NCBI GenBank assembly: GCA_964558465.1
Contig: CAZLEF010000049.1
Span: 1-51,646, forward strand
Reading direction: 5' to 3'
DNA from: JACJYC01 sp964558465
GTDB taxonomy: Bacteria; Bacteroidota; Bacteroidia; Chitinophagales; Saprospiraceae
Length of the DNA: 51,646 bases
Shown here: positions 8,372 to 16,152 of the stretch, in pieces
Layout of the letters: every line of letters starts with the position of its first letter
Numbering within the stretch: position 1 is the stretch's first letter
Position numbers and translations under genes: made by a program
The notes under the pieces: generated by a model
Told to the model about the DNA's origin: nothing
Databases searched by the model: none
What the model saw: only the letters and a program-made list of their open reading frames with translations

Positions 8372-10651
8372 TTGAAAAAGCTCTTTCGTCCCCTAGCGGG
8401 CGCTTGTTTAATTGTTTTTTTGATGTACGGATGCCAATCCGGGAATGGCCTGAAACTGGCGCAGGGCCTCCTCATCCAATCCTCACAAGCCATCCGGCCC
8501 GGTACTTACCAGTTTCCAGGCGGCGATAGCCTGGATACCCCTGTTATCACCATACAGGGAAACAATCTGGTGCTGGATTTTGCCGGCGTTACGCTTGCCG
8601 GTTCAACCCAGGTCACCGCCCCCGACCAATTCAAAGGATTGGGTATCCTGATAAAAGACAGCCGGCATGTGGTCATTAAAAACCTTACCGCAAGCGGGTA
8701 TAAGGTTGCCCTGATGGCCGTCAACACCGACAGCCTTCAACTGATCGATTGCGACTTCAGCTACAATTACCGCCCCCGGCTCCACAGCAAGATCGAACGC
8801 GAAAACCTGATCGACTGGTTGAGTTATCACCAGAACGACCAGGATGAATGGTTGCGATACGGCGCCGGCATTTACCTGAAGAACTGCACCGATCCGATCG
8901 TAAAAGGCGTAAAAATTACCCAGAACCAGAATGCCTTGCTGATGACCGGCTGCAAAAACGGCCTGATCTATAACAACAGTTTTCACTTCAATTCCGGGCT
9001 GGGTATCGGCCTTTACCGCTCCACCGGTAACCGGATTCTCCACAACCGCCTGGACTGGAATGTCCGGGGCTACAGCCATGAAATTTACCAGCGCGGTCAG
9101 GATTCAGCCGGCATCCTTTGTTATGAACAGTGCAGCGACAATATTTTTGCCTTTAATTCGGCCACCCATTCGGGCGACGGTTTTTTCCTTTGGCCAGGGC
9201 AATCCACCATCGACAGCGGCCAGGGCGGTTGTAACAACAACCTGATCTATGCCAACAATTTTTCATTCGCTCCGGCCAATGGCGTGGAAATCACATTCAG
9301 CAGCAACCAGGTAGTCGGCAATATTATGGATGAATGCCGGTACGGGGTATGGGGCGGTTATAGCTGGAACACCCTGATCCAGGGAAATACCATCCAAAAC
9401 TGCGACTACGGGGTTGCCATTGAAAATGGCCAGGACAACACGATCAGCCGCAACAACTTTAAATTGGTCAAAACCGGCATCCAGTTGTTTGAACGCGCCT
9501 TCCAGCCCGAAGAATGGGCCTACGCCCGGGTAAAAGACGTCAGCACCCGCAACCACCAGATCAAAAGCAATCTCTTTTTTGGCGTCAACAACACTTTCCA
9601 CCTTTCCGGAACCCGGAATACGGCGATCACCGACAGCAACCAGATCCACGAATCCAGGGTCTTGCTGGCCGGCGATTCCCCCAATGAGAACCTGTTACTC
9701 ACCAATAACGATTTTTATATGATCCACTCGGCGGGGCAGGCCGGGCCATATATTGAAGGCAACCGGATCAACAATCCGCCGGATAACGCCCGGTGGAAAG
9801 CCCTCGAAGGCCGTTTTATCACCCCCGTCCTTCAAAATACGGAATTGCCCCTGCCTTTACCCGACGGGATCAACGCCGGCCTGCCGCCCGGCCATCTCAC
9901 AGGAAGGCAATACATTTTGATAAACGAATGGGGGCCTTATAATTTTGAATACCCGTCGGTATGGCTGCGGAAAATCGACGGAGACGAATATATTTTCCTG
10001 CTGGCCGGCCCGGAAGGCAACTGGAAAGCCGCGAGCGGGGCCGGATTTGTTGAAATCAATCCAAAAACCGGAACCTTCCCTGCGACCGTTCGGGCCAAAA
10101 AACGACCGGGCGCAACCGGTTTAAACCTCAATTTTGAATTTGTCGGACAGGCATTCACCGATCAGTTCGGACAAAAAAATAAAAAAGGCAAGGTTTATCC
10201 ATTTTCTTTTAACCGGGCCGAACCGGCAATGGTCTGGTCAGTTAGGTTTTATACCTATGACGATTCAAGCCACCCGATCACCCATTATGAAGTTTTCAAA
10301 AATCTTCAGACGCAACCGCCTCTTACAGAGAAAATACTTGGCTTTCTGGCTTTCAACTGGTGGAGCGGCCCCGATTCCAGCGTTCCAGCCGACCGTTTCG
10401 CCACCTTTGCCAGTACCGCCTTCCAGATCGACAAAGGGCAATACCGCATCACCGTCGCCAGCGATGACGGCATAAAATTGTTCCTGGATGGGCAACTCAT
10501 TCTTGACCGTTGGGACGTGCACGAACCTGTTGTTGATATGCTGGAAGTTGACCTGGGCGGCGAACACCGGTTTGAGATCGAACATTTTGACGAACAAGGC
10601 GCCGCTACGCTGGATTTTTATATTGAACGGGTTGGAAAACTTGTGAATTGA
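8372..10651 (+). CDS. Right-handed beta-helix lipoprotein with C-terminal PA14 domain
   Basis: A 759-residue exported lipoprotein. It probably starts at TTG (8372), because the signal peptide MKKLFRPLAGACLIVFLMYG is followed directly by the lipobox Cys21 and no in-frame ATG precedes it. Residues ~60-400 show the periodic N- and G-rich turns of a right-handed parallel beta-helix of the NosD/pectate-lyase-like type (VIKNLTASGYKVALMAVNTD, GLIYNNSFHFNSGLGIGLYRS, IQGNTIQNCDYGVAIENGQ). Residues ~650-755 resemble a PA14 carbohydrate-binding domain (YRITVASDDGIKLFLDGQ). A surface glycan-binding or glycan-cleaving role is likely, but no catalytic residues can be named. Family members of this architecture are often annotated only as hypothetical. 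It is a single gene; the repeat element at 10652 begins right after its stop. Confidence 0.75.
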   Translation: MKKLFRPLAGACLIVFLMYGCQSGNGLKLAQGLLIQSSQAIRPGTYQFPGGDSLDTPVITIQGNNLVLDFAGVTLAGSTQVTAPDQFKGLGILIKDSRHVVIKNLTASGYKVALMAVNTDSLQLIDCDFSYNYRPRLHSKIERENLIDWLSYHQNDQDEWLRYGAGIYLKNCTDPIVKGVKITQNQNALLMTGCKNGLIYNNSFHFNSGLGIGLYRSTGNRILHNRLDWNVRGYSHEIYQRGQDSAGILCYEQCSDNIFAFNSATHSGDGFFLWPGQSTIDSGQGGCNNNLIYANNFSFAPANGVEITFSSNQVVGNIMDECRYGVWGGYSWNTLIQGNTIQNCDYGVAIENGQDNTISRNNFKLVKTGIQLFERAFQPEEWAYARVKDVSTRNHQIKSNLFFGVNNTFHLSGTRNTAITDSNQIHESRVLLAGDSPNENLLLTNNDFYMIHSAGQAGPYIEGNRINNPPDNARWKALEGRFITPVLQNTELPLPLPDGINAGLPPGHLTGRQYILINEWGPYNFEYPSVWLRKIDGDEYIFLLAGPEGNWKAASGAGFVEINPKTGTFPATVRAKKRPGATGLNLNFEFVGQAFTDQFGQKNKKGKVYPFSFNRAEPAMVWSVRFYTYDDSSHPITHYEVFKNLQTQPPLTEKILGFLAFNWWSGPDSSVPADRFATFASTAFQIDKGQYRITVASDDGIKLFLDGQLILDRWDVHEPVVDMLEVDLGGEHRFEIEHFDEQGAATLDFYIERVGKLVN

Positions 10652-10795
10652 TTCGATTGGTTCGATTGATCCGATTGATTGGATTGGAACGCCACGCCTC
10701 GGCGTGGTCGAATCAACCACGCCTATGGCGTGGCACGCACATCAACGCATCAACAAATCAACAATTGATTCGAATCAATCGAACCAATCATTCAA
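10652..10795. repeat. Composite intergenic repeat: 9-bp array, two hairpins, second array
   Basis: Starting at the stop codon of the beta-helix gene, the plus strand has degenerate 9-bp GATTGGTTC-type units (10652-10690). Then come hairpin CCACGCC-TC-GGCGTGG (10692-10707), hairpin CCACGCC-TAT-GGCGTGG (10717-10733), the sequence CACGCACATCAACGCATC with AACAAATCAAC, and finally 9-bp units in the opposite orientation (10763-10790). The same order of parts is found in the element at 22440-22612. The distal end runs into the coding sequence of the aldolase gene and encodes its last residues. Confidence 0.85.
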
Positions 10796-11398
10796 TACAT
10801 TTGCGGCTTCTTCCAGTGTCCGGCCAAAAGCAAAGATGCCTTCCCGGTGTCCGGCCATCACAAACAGCCCTTGTTCCTGAAGGTCCGTATGGCGCAGCAG
10901 ATCCACAATAGAGGCCGCCATTTCGGGCGAGCCGTAGGGCGCGTTCGCTGCCGTCGTCGGGGCATGGTGGAGGAGTTTCTCCCATAACGCCAGGTGATGA
11001 ACGTGGATCACACCGTTCACCCAGGGACATTCCCGGTAGATCACCGCATGGCTCATGGATTCGCTGGATGCCAGGATCGGCCCCCGGCAGGAAAGCCGGT
11101 TCTTTTCGGGTTCCACCCCGGTGACCAGGCAATAATGCCGGGGCTCAAGGTTTTCAAAATTTCCGGTTGCGGACCCCGTAATGAGGAACCTGCCGGCCGC
11201 ATCCCAGCGCGTGCTGATGTTGCCGTATCCAATGCCGTCCGGATAGGCGCCAATCAGTTTGGCCTGGTACATTTTGTTGCGCCAACGGTCCAGTTCCCGC
11301 AAGGATTCCCGGGGGAAGGCAGGCGCCTGATCCCAATCAACCTGAAATTTAATGTATCCTTCATCCGGCGTGAAGCTCGTGATTTGATGGGTCGCCAT
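10775..11398 (-). CDS. Class II aldolase/adducin family protein
   Basis: 207 residues with the class II aldolase fold (the family of L-fuculose- and L-ribulose-phosphate enzymes and methylthioribulose-1-phosphate dehydratase). Visible motifs are GYGNIS (substrate-binding loop), ITGSATG, the catalytic acidic segment SSESMSHAVIY, the zinc ligands in VIHVHH, and a third histidine in AGHREGI. The sugar phosphate used cannot be decided from the sequence; no methionine-salvage or sugar-utilisation gene is adjacent. The final residues NDWFD and the stop are written by a repeat unit (GATTGGTTCGATTGA), so the C-terminus has been touched by the intergenic repeat. Its transcription follows the TlpA-like gene on the same strand but is separated from it by a terminator. 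Confidence 0.8.
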   Translation of the reverse strand: MATHQITSFTPDEGYIKFQVDWDQAPAFPRESLRELDRWRNKMYQAKLIGAYPDGIGYGNISTRWDAAGRFLITGSATGNFENLEPRHYCLVTGVEPEKNRLSCRGPILASSESMSHAVIYRECPWVNGVIHVHHLALWEKLLHHAPTTAANAPYGSPEMAASIVDLLRHTDLQEQGLFVMAGHREGIFAFGRTLEEAANVLNDWFD

Positions 11399-11415
11399 AC
11401 CAGGTTTTACAAAAC

Positions 11416-11457
11416 AAAACAGGCTGCCTGTTGGATTTGCAACCGGCAGCCTGTTTT
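11416..11457 (-). terminator. Intrinsic terminator after the TlpA-like gene
   Basis: Arms AAAACAGGCTGCC (11416-11428) and GGCAGCCTGTTTT (11445-11457) form a 13-bp stem. On the minus strand it is followed by GTTTTGT, and on the plus strand by ATTTTATTAT. It lies between the stop of the TlpA-like gene (11479) and the start of the aldolase gene (11398), both on the minus strand. Confidence 0.7.
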
Positions 11458-11478
11458 ATTTTATTATGAGAATTTGTA

Positions 11479-12534
11479 TTATAAAACCCCTTGCAAAGCC
11501 GCCTCAATGGCCTCAGCGCCTCGCAAACCGATAGCGGCAATATTGCCGTTCCGGTCAACCAGGAAAGTATTGGGGATGCTGTGTACGCCATACAAGGCCG
11601 CAGCCGTCGATTGCCACCATTTCAGGTCGCTGACATGGTATTGCCATTTCAGGTTGTCTTTTTCGATAGCGGCAACCCAGGGTTCTTTTGCCCGGTCGAG
11701 TGAAACGCTGAAAATGGTAAACCCTTTATCTTTATATTTGTCGTATACCTTCACCACGTTGGGATTTTCGCGCCGGCAAGGCCCACACCAGCTTGCCCAG
11801 AAATCCAGCAAAACCACCTGGCCCTTCAAGGAAGATAAGGCAAATTCCTTGCCGTTGGGACTGGCCAGTTTGATATCGGGCGCTGCCTGGCCGACCTGGA
11901 TCAACTGGCTGGCCTGGGCGGATTTATACTGGTTTTCTACCGTCTCGACAAATACGCCGTATTCGCGCGTGAGTTCAGCAGCCGGCATCGCCGATACCAG
12001 CCTTTTTTGCGCGTTTTTATGGAGTTCGATGTAGGCGCCATTGTCGCGCAGAGCCTGATATGCAATGAACGCGCTCAACACCGGGTTTTGGGTCGTATCG
12101 ATAAATTGTTTTACGCCATCCACATTCATTTGACGGTTGATCAGGGCCCGCATGGTCTGGGCCAGGACAACAGCGTCTCTTGCACCGCTAATTTCCACAT
12201 TATAATTGGCCATCCCGTTCAGGTCGCCTTTGAGTTTTACGGTTTTTTCTTCTCCGTTGAAAACCAGGCTCAGACGGCGGGCGCCGATGCGCAAATTGTA
12301 AATGCCGGGCTCGACGCCTTCCGGGAATTCCATGGTGAACTGGCCCGCGCCGTTGATATCCGCCTTGGCGATGATATCGCTGGCCTTTCCAATCACAACA
12401 TGGTCGAGAAAAGCCTGGGTATTGGCGCCGTCTTTAAAATCTCCCTCAATGACCAGCCCTTTCGGCGTATTGGAACATTGCCACAAAAAGCCGGACAAAG
12501 CCAGTAAATACAACAAATGATATATTTTTTTCAT
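11479..12534 (-). CDS. TlpA-like thiol-disulfide lipoprotein with DUF4369 domain
   Basis: 351 residues from the ATG at 12534 (an in-frame ATG two codons earlier at 12540 is possible). The signal sequence ends in a lipobox (SGFLWQC), so the protein is probably anchored to a membrane lipid. Next is a DUF4369 beta domain (~residues 25-125), a helical linker, and a C-terminal TlpA/AhpC-TSA thioredoxin fold with the active site WASWCGPCRRENP near residue 250 and the cis-proline segment HSIPNTFLVDRNG. Proteins of this architecture act as periplasmic disulfide reductases or have unknown substrates in Bacteroidota. It starts about 18 bp after the purL stop, so read-through from purL is likely; a terminator follows it. 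Confidence 0.88.
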   Translation of the reverse strand: MKKIYHLLYLLALSGFLWQCSNTPKGLVIEGDFKDGANTQAFLDHVVIGKASDIIAKADINGAGQFTMEFPEGVEPGIYNLRIGARRLSLVFNGEEKTVKLKGDLNGMANYNVEISGARDAVVLAQTMRALINRQMNVDGVKQFIDTTQNPVLSAFIAYQALRDNGAYIELHKNAQKRLVSAMPAAELTREYGVFVETVENQYKSAQASQLIQVGQAAPDIKLASPNGKEFALSSLKGQVVLLDFWASWCGPCRRENPNVVKVYDKYKDKGFTIFSVSLDRAKEPWVAAIEKDNLKWQYHVSDLKWWQSTAAALYGVHSIPNTFLVDRNGNIAAIGLRGAEAIEAALQGVL

Positions 12535-12552
12535 ATGCACAGGATTTTTAAA

Positions 12553-14787
12553 TTATTTTTCCATTTCTTGGCCAAGGGTTTGGTCGTAAACGATCTTCCA
12601 TTCGGAGACCGGGCCGAAGTCTTCTTTATCGATCACCGCCCGCGTTCCCTTTACTTCACCCAGTTTTGAAAAAGAAACATTGCGTGAATTCAGATAGTTG
12701 ACCATTTCGTCCTCATTTTCCCTGAGAACCGTGATGACGACCCGGCTCTGGCTCTCGCCAAACAGGTAAGCATCCTTTCTGAATACCGAATCGGTTTCGA
12801 TATCGAAGCCCAGGCCGCGTACCATAGCCGACTCCATCAGGGTTGAAAACAGGCCGCCTTCGGAGACGTCGTGCGCCGCGGCAACCCAGCCCTGGCGGAT
12901 CAATGCCTTCACGGCCTCCTGCACGGCCCATTCCTCTTCCAGTTCAAAATGAGGAGCAGGAGAAAAGGTAATTTGGTGGATGCGCCGCAAGTACTCCGAA
13001 CTGCCAAACTCCGTGCAGGGCGGGCCGATGAGGTAAATCTGTTCGCCGGCCTGTTTGAAATCCATCGTCATTGCCCGGCTGAAATGCTCCAGGATGCCCA
13101 GCATGCCGATGGTGGGTGTGGGGTACACGGGTTCCGTACGGTCTTTATAGACGGATTGATTGTAAAAACTTACATTTCCACCCGTAACCGGGGTGTTGAA
13201 GCGCCTGCAGGCCTCTCCCATCCCTTTGAGGGCATGGACAAACTGCCAATATACCTCCGGATTATAAGGGTTTCCAAAGTTCAGGCAGTTTGTGATCGCT
13301 ACCGGTACGGCGCCTGAACAGACAATATTCCGGGCAGCCTCGGCCACCGCGATCATGCCGCCTGCATACGGATCGGCAAAAACATAGGCAGAATTGCAAT
13401 CGGTGGTCACAGCAAGGGCTTTGTCTGTGCCTTTTACCCGCACCAAAGCTGCGTCGCTTGGCGCGTTTGTTCCCATGGAATTCGTCCGCACCATGGAGTC
13501 ATATTGTTCATAGATCCAGCGTTTGGACACCAAATTCGGTGAAGAGAACAGGCGTTTTGCCGTCGAAACAAAATCAACCGGTACCGGAATTTTATCCGGG
13601 TCAAATGCTGCAATTTTGGCCAGGTACCCCGGTCGGGTAAAATCCCTTTTGTACACCGGCGCGCCGCCGCCCAGCACAAGCGGTTCTGCCGGCACATCCG
13701 CCACTTTTTGGCCGTGCTGGAAAAATTCAAGCCTGCCGGTAGCGGTAACCTCGCCGATTTGTTCGCAAACCAGGTCCCATTTATCAAAAACTTCATAAAG
13801 ATCCTGTTCCCTGCCTTTTTTGCCCACGATCAGCATACGTTCCTGGCTTTCAGACAACAGGATCTCAAAAGGTTTCATATTCGGTTGGCGGGTGGGCACC
13901 TTATCCAGGTCGATCCGCATGCCGGTCCGGCTTTTGGCGCTCATTTCGGAGGTGGAACAGGTAATGCCCGCGGCGCCCATGTCCTGCATACCGACAATAG
14001 CCCCTGTTTTGATGGCTTCGAGGGAAGCTTCCAGGAGAAGTTTTTCCTGGAAAGGGTCGCCCACCTGTACAGCCGGAAGGTCCTCTGCCGAATCTTCCGT
14101 CAGATCGGCAGAAGCGAAAGTAGCGCCGTGAATGCCGTCCTTGCCGGTAGCGGAGCCGACGATAAACACCGGGTTGCCCGGGCCGTCGGCGCGGGCGGAG
14201 ATGGTCTCACCGGCTTTTACGATGCCGACCGACATGGCATTTACCAGGATATTCTGGTTGAAGCAGTCATTGAAATACACTTCGCCGCCTACCGTGGGCA
14301 CGCCGAAGCTGTTACCGTAATTTCCGATGCCGCGAACGACCCCGCGCACCAGCCTTTTGGTATGGGCATGGTCGAGATTGCCGAAGCGAAGGGAGTTCAG
14401 GGCTGCGATCGGACGGGCGCCCATGGTGAAGATATCGCGGTGAATGCCGCCAACCCCTGTCGCCGCTCCCTGATAGGGTTCAATGGCGGAGGGGTGGTTA
14501 TGGGATTCAATTTTAAAGGCGCATGCCAGGCCGTCGCCGATATCCACAAGACCCGCGTTTTCTTCTCCTGCACCGACGAGCAGGCGTTCGCCTTCGCGGG
14601 GAAGGGTTTTGAGCCAGAGGATGGAGTTTTTATACGAACAGTGTTCCGACCACATGACGGAGAAAATGCTCAATTCCGTAAAGTTAGGCGTCCGCCCGAG
14701 AATGGACTGTATGCGATCGAACTCTTCCGCGTTTAAACCCAGTTGTTGAGCAGTTGAAAAGGTTACCTGCGGCTCCACAATTTGCAT
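12553..14787 (-). CDS. purL: Phosphoribosylformylglycinamidine synthase subunit PurL
   Basis: 744 residues, the small form of FGAM synthase, which converts FGAR to FGAM with ATP in purine synthesis. Recognisable are the N-terminal linker and [13 protein letters not shown] (ATP/FGAR site), the conserved [25 protein letters not shown]-type segment (here with [12 protein letters not shown]), [15 protein letters not shown] and [17 protein letters not shown]. The second half, beginning near [17 protein letters not shown], repeats the AIRS-synthetase-like fold. Being the small type it needs PurQ (glutaminase) and PurS, which are not in the window. The start at 14787 follows a perfect -7 element by 20 nt. 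The short spacing to the downstream TlpA-like gene suggests shared transcription. Confidence 0.96.
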   Translation of the reverse strand: [744 protein letters not shown]

Positions 14788-14806
14788 GCTTGATATTTTA
14801 AAGGGG

Positions 14807-14814
14807 CAAAGATA
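14807..14814 (-). promoter_or_regulatory. Promoter -7 element of purL
   Basis: CAAAGATA on the plus strand reads TATCTTTG on the minus strand, a perfect TAnnTTTG, ending 20 nt before the purL ATG. No good -33 element is visible. The rest of the 345-bp gap to the next gene is taken up largely by the tandem array at 14901-15020. Confidence 0.5.
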
Positions 14815-14900
14815 AGGGTTTTGGGAATGTAAGGTAATAATTTGGCGGTTTCATGGCTAGTTAGTTAGGGGGCGGAAGTATGGTGGCGATGCATTAAGAA

Positions 14901-15020
14901 GTTTGGAATGGTTTGGAATGGTTTGGAGTGGTTTGGAGTGGTTTGGAATGGTTTGGAGTGGTTTGGAGTGGTTTGGAATGGTTTGGAATGGTTTGGAGTG
15001 GTTTGGAGTGGTTTGGAGTG
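14901..15020. repeat. 10-bp tandem array, 12 units (GTTTGGARTG)
   Basis: Twelve consecutive, gap-free 10-bp units: five GTTTGGAATG and seven GTTTGGAGTG in mixed order, followed by a degenerate GTTTTGGGTTTGG. It lies between purL (start 14787) and the oxidase gene (stop 15134), both on the minus strand. It is open in frames on both strands only because the period and lack of stops allow it. Confidence 0.95.
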
Positions 15021-15133
15021 GTTTTGGGTTTGGAAATTAACAACACCAAACAATACCAAACCTCCAAACCATTGTAAACTGCCCCGGGATGGCTACCACA
15101 CTGCTGTCAAAAAATTAACACTGAAACACCGGA

Positions 15134-15733
15134 TCACCTGACCAGATAATTCACCCAAAAGAACAGGACCAGGTAGATCCACAAACCGTCCAGAAAATGC
15201 CAGTAAATGGTGAGCAGGCGCAGACGCAGACGTTTTTCGGAATCCGAAAAATAGATCAATACCGTAACAGGCGCTTTCAGGTAGGCATAAGCTTGCCAGA
15301 GAAAATAGATCAGAAATGGAATGCCGCCCAGAAGGTGGAGAAAATGTAACCCGGAGATGACGTATAAATACCCGGCCAGCGGGCTGGAAGTAAGGGTAAC
15401 ATTGCTTGTAAACAATTCTTTCCACGCAAAGATCTGGGCGAACAGGAACAGGAAGGACAAACAGACCGTCCACAACAGCGATGATTTGTAAACCCGGGTT
15501 TGATCCGCCTTGTAAGCTTTTTGCGCCCTGTACATCGCCAGGCTGCTGCCCACCAGAATCAGCGTATTCACTACAAAAAGAAAGGGGATGTTCACCGGAG
15601 GCAGGTCGCTTTGCACCCGCGTATACATAAATGCCAGCGTCATGCTCAGGAAAAGCGCGGTCATACTGAACATAGCCAGCGTGAGTACCACGTTGAGCGG
15701 ATGAAAGACAAATGAAGGCTCTTTTTCTGACAT
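15134..15733 (-). CDS. Cytochrome c oxidase subunit III-like protein
   Basis: 199 residues from the ATG at 15733 (MSEKEPSF); the frame is open further upstream, but that part is tandem repeat. Five membrane helices are visible. Family signatures of heme-copper oxidase subunit III are present: FAWKELF after helix three, SGLHFLHLLGGI in helix four, and YWHFLDGLWIYLVLFFWVNYL at the C-terminus. Subunit III binds no heme but stabilises the catalytic core. No subunits I or II lie nearby, so this is an isolated copy, perhaps an accessory subunit for an oxidase encoded elsewhere. It is on the short side but within range for the five-helix type. Confidence 0.85.
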   Translation of the reverse strand: MSEKEPSFVFHPLNVVLTLAMFSMTALFLSMTLAFMYTRVQSDLPPVNIPFLFVVNTLILVGSSLAMYRAQKAYKADQTRVYKSSLLWTVCLSFLFLFAQIFAWKELFTSNVTLTSSPLAGYLYVISGLHFLHLLGGIPFLIYFLWQAYAYLKAPVTVLIYFSDSEKRLRLRLLTIYWHFLDGLWIYLVLFFWVNYLVR

Positions 15734-15751
15734 GATTAGAGTGATTTGGCC

Positions 15752-16075
15752 TAAGGTGGACGGTGGATGGTAGACGGTAGACGGTGGATGGTGGACGGTG
15801 GACGGTGGACGGTCAAGGCCATTTACCGTAAGCCATCTACCCGCGCCTGTGGCGCGGCAAGCTGTAAGCCATCTACCGTAGGCCGTCAACCCGCGCCTGT
15901 GGCGCGGCAAGCTGTAAGCCGTCTACCGTAGGCCATCTACCCGCGCCTGTGGCGCGGCAAGCTGTAATCCGTCCACCGTAAGCCGTCTACCCGCGCCTGT
16001 GGCGCGGCAAGCTGTAAGCCGTCTACCATAAGCCGTCCACCGTAAGCCGTCTACCGTCTACCGCAGGCCATCTAC
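15752..16075. repeat. Complex repeat block with four 50-bp units
   Basis: First come 7-bp units of the GGTGGAC/GGTAGAC type on the plus strand (15754-15813). Next are four copies of a 50-bp unit starting at 15841, 15891, 15941 and 15991, each opening with CCGCGCCTGTGGCGCGG (a hairpin), then CAAGCTGTAAGCC, then GTCTACCGTA-type units. A tail of CCGTCCACCGTAAGCCGTCT words runs to 16075. The two ends are in opposite orientation. The block fills the divergent gap between the oxidase gene and the zinc-ribbon gene, where promoters should be. Confidence 0.92.
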
Positions 16076-16152
16076 CAAAATATTTACTATCTTTCCGGTT
16101 CAACCCGAAGTTTATCCGTTTTGTTCAAAACAACCAAGCATTATTTTAAAAT

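Noticed and set aside
14865..15141. Long open frames across the 10-bp array with repeated peptide motifs (GLEWFGVVWN and FQTTPNHSKP).
   Set aside because: Stop-free only because the 10-bp period lacks stop codons in those frames; no start signal, no family, and both strands are open at once.
15134..15733. Longer oxidase subunit starting at 15910.
   Set aside because: The additional upstream codons are tandem repeat sequence; the family-like sequence begins at the ATG at 15733.
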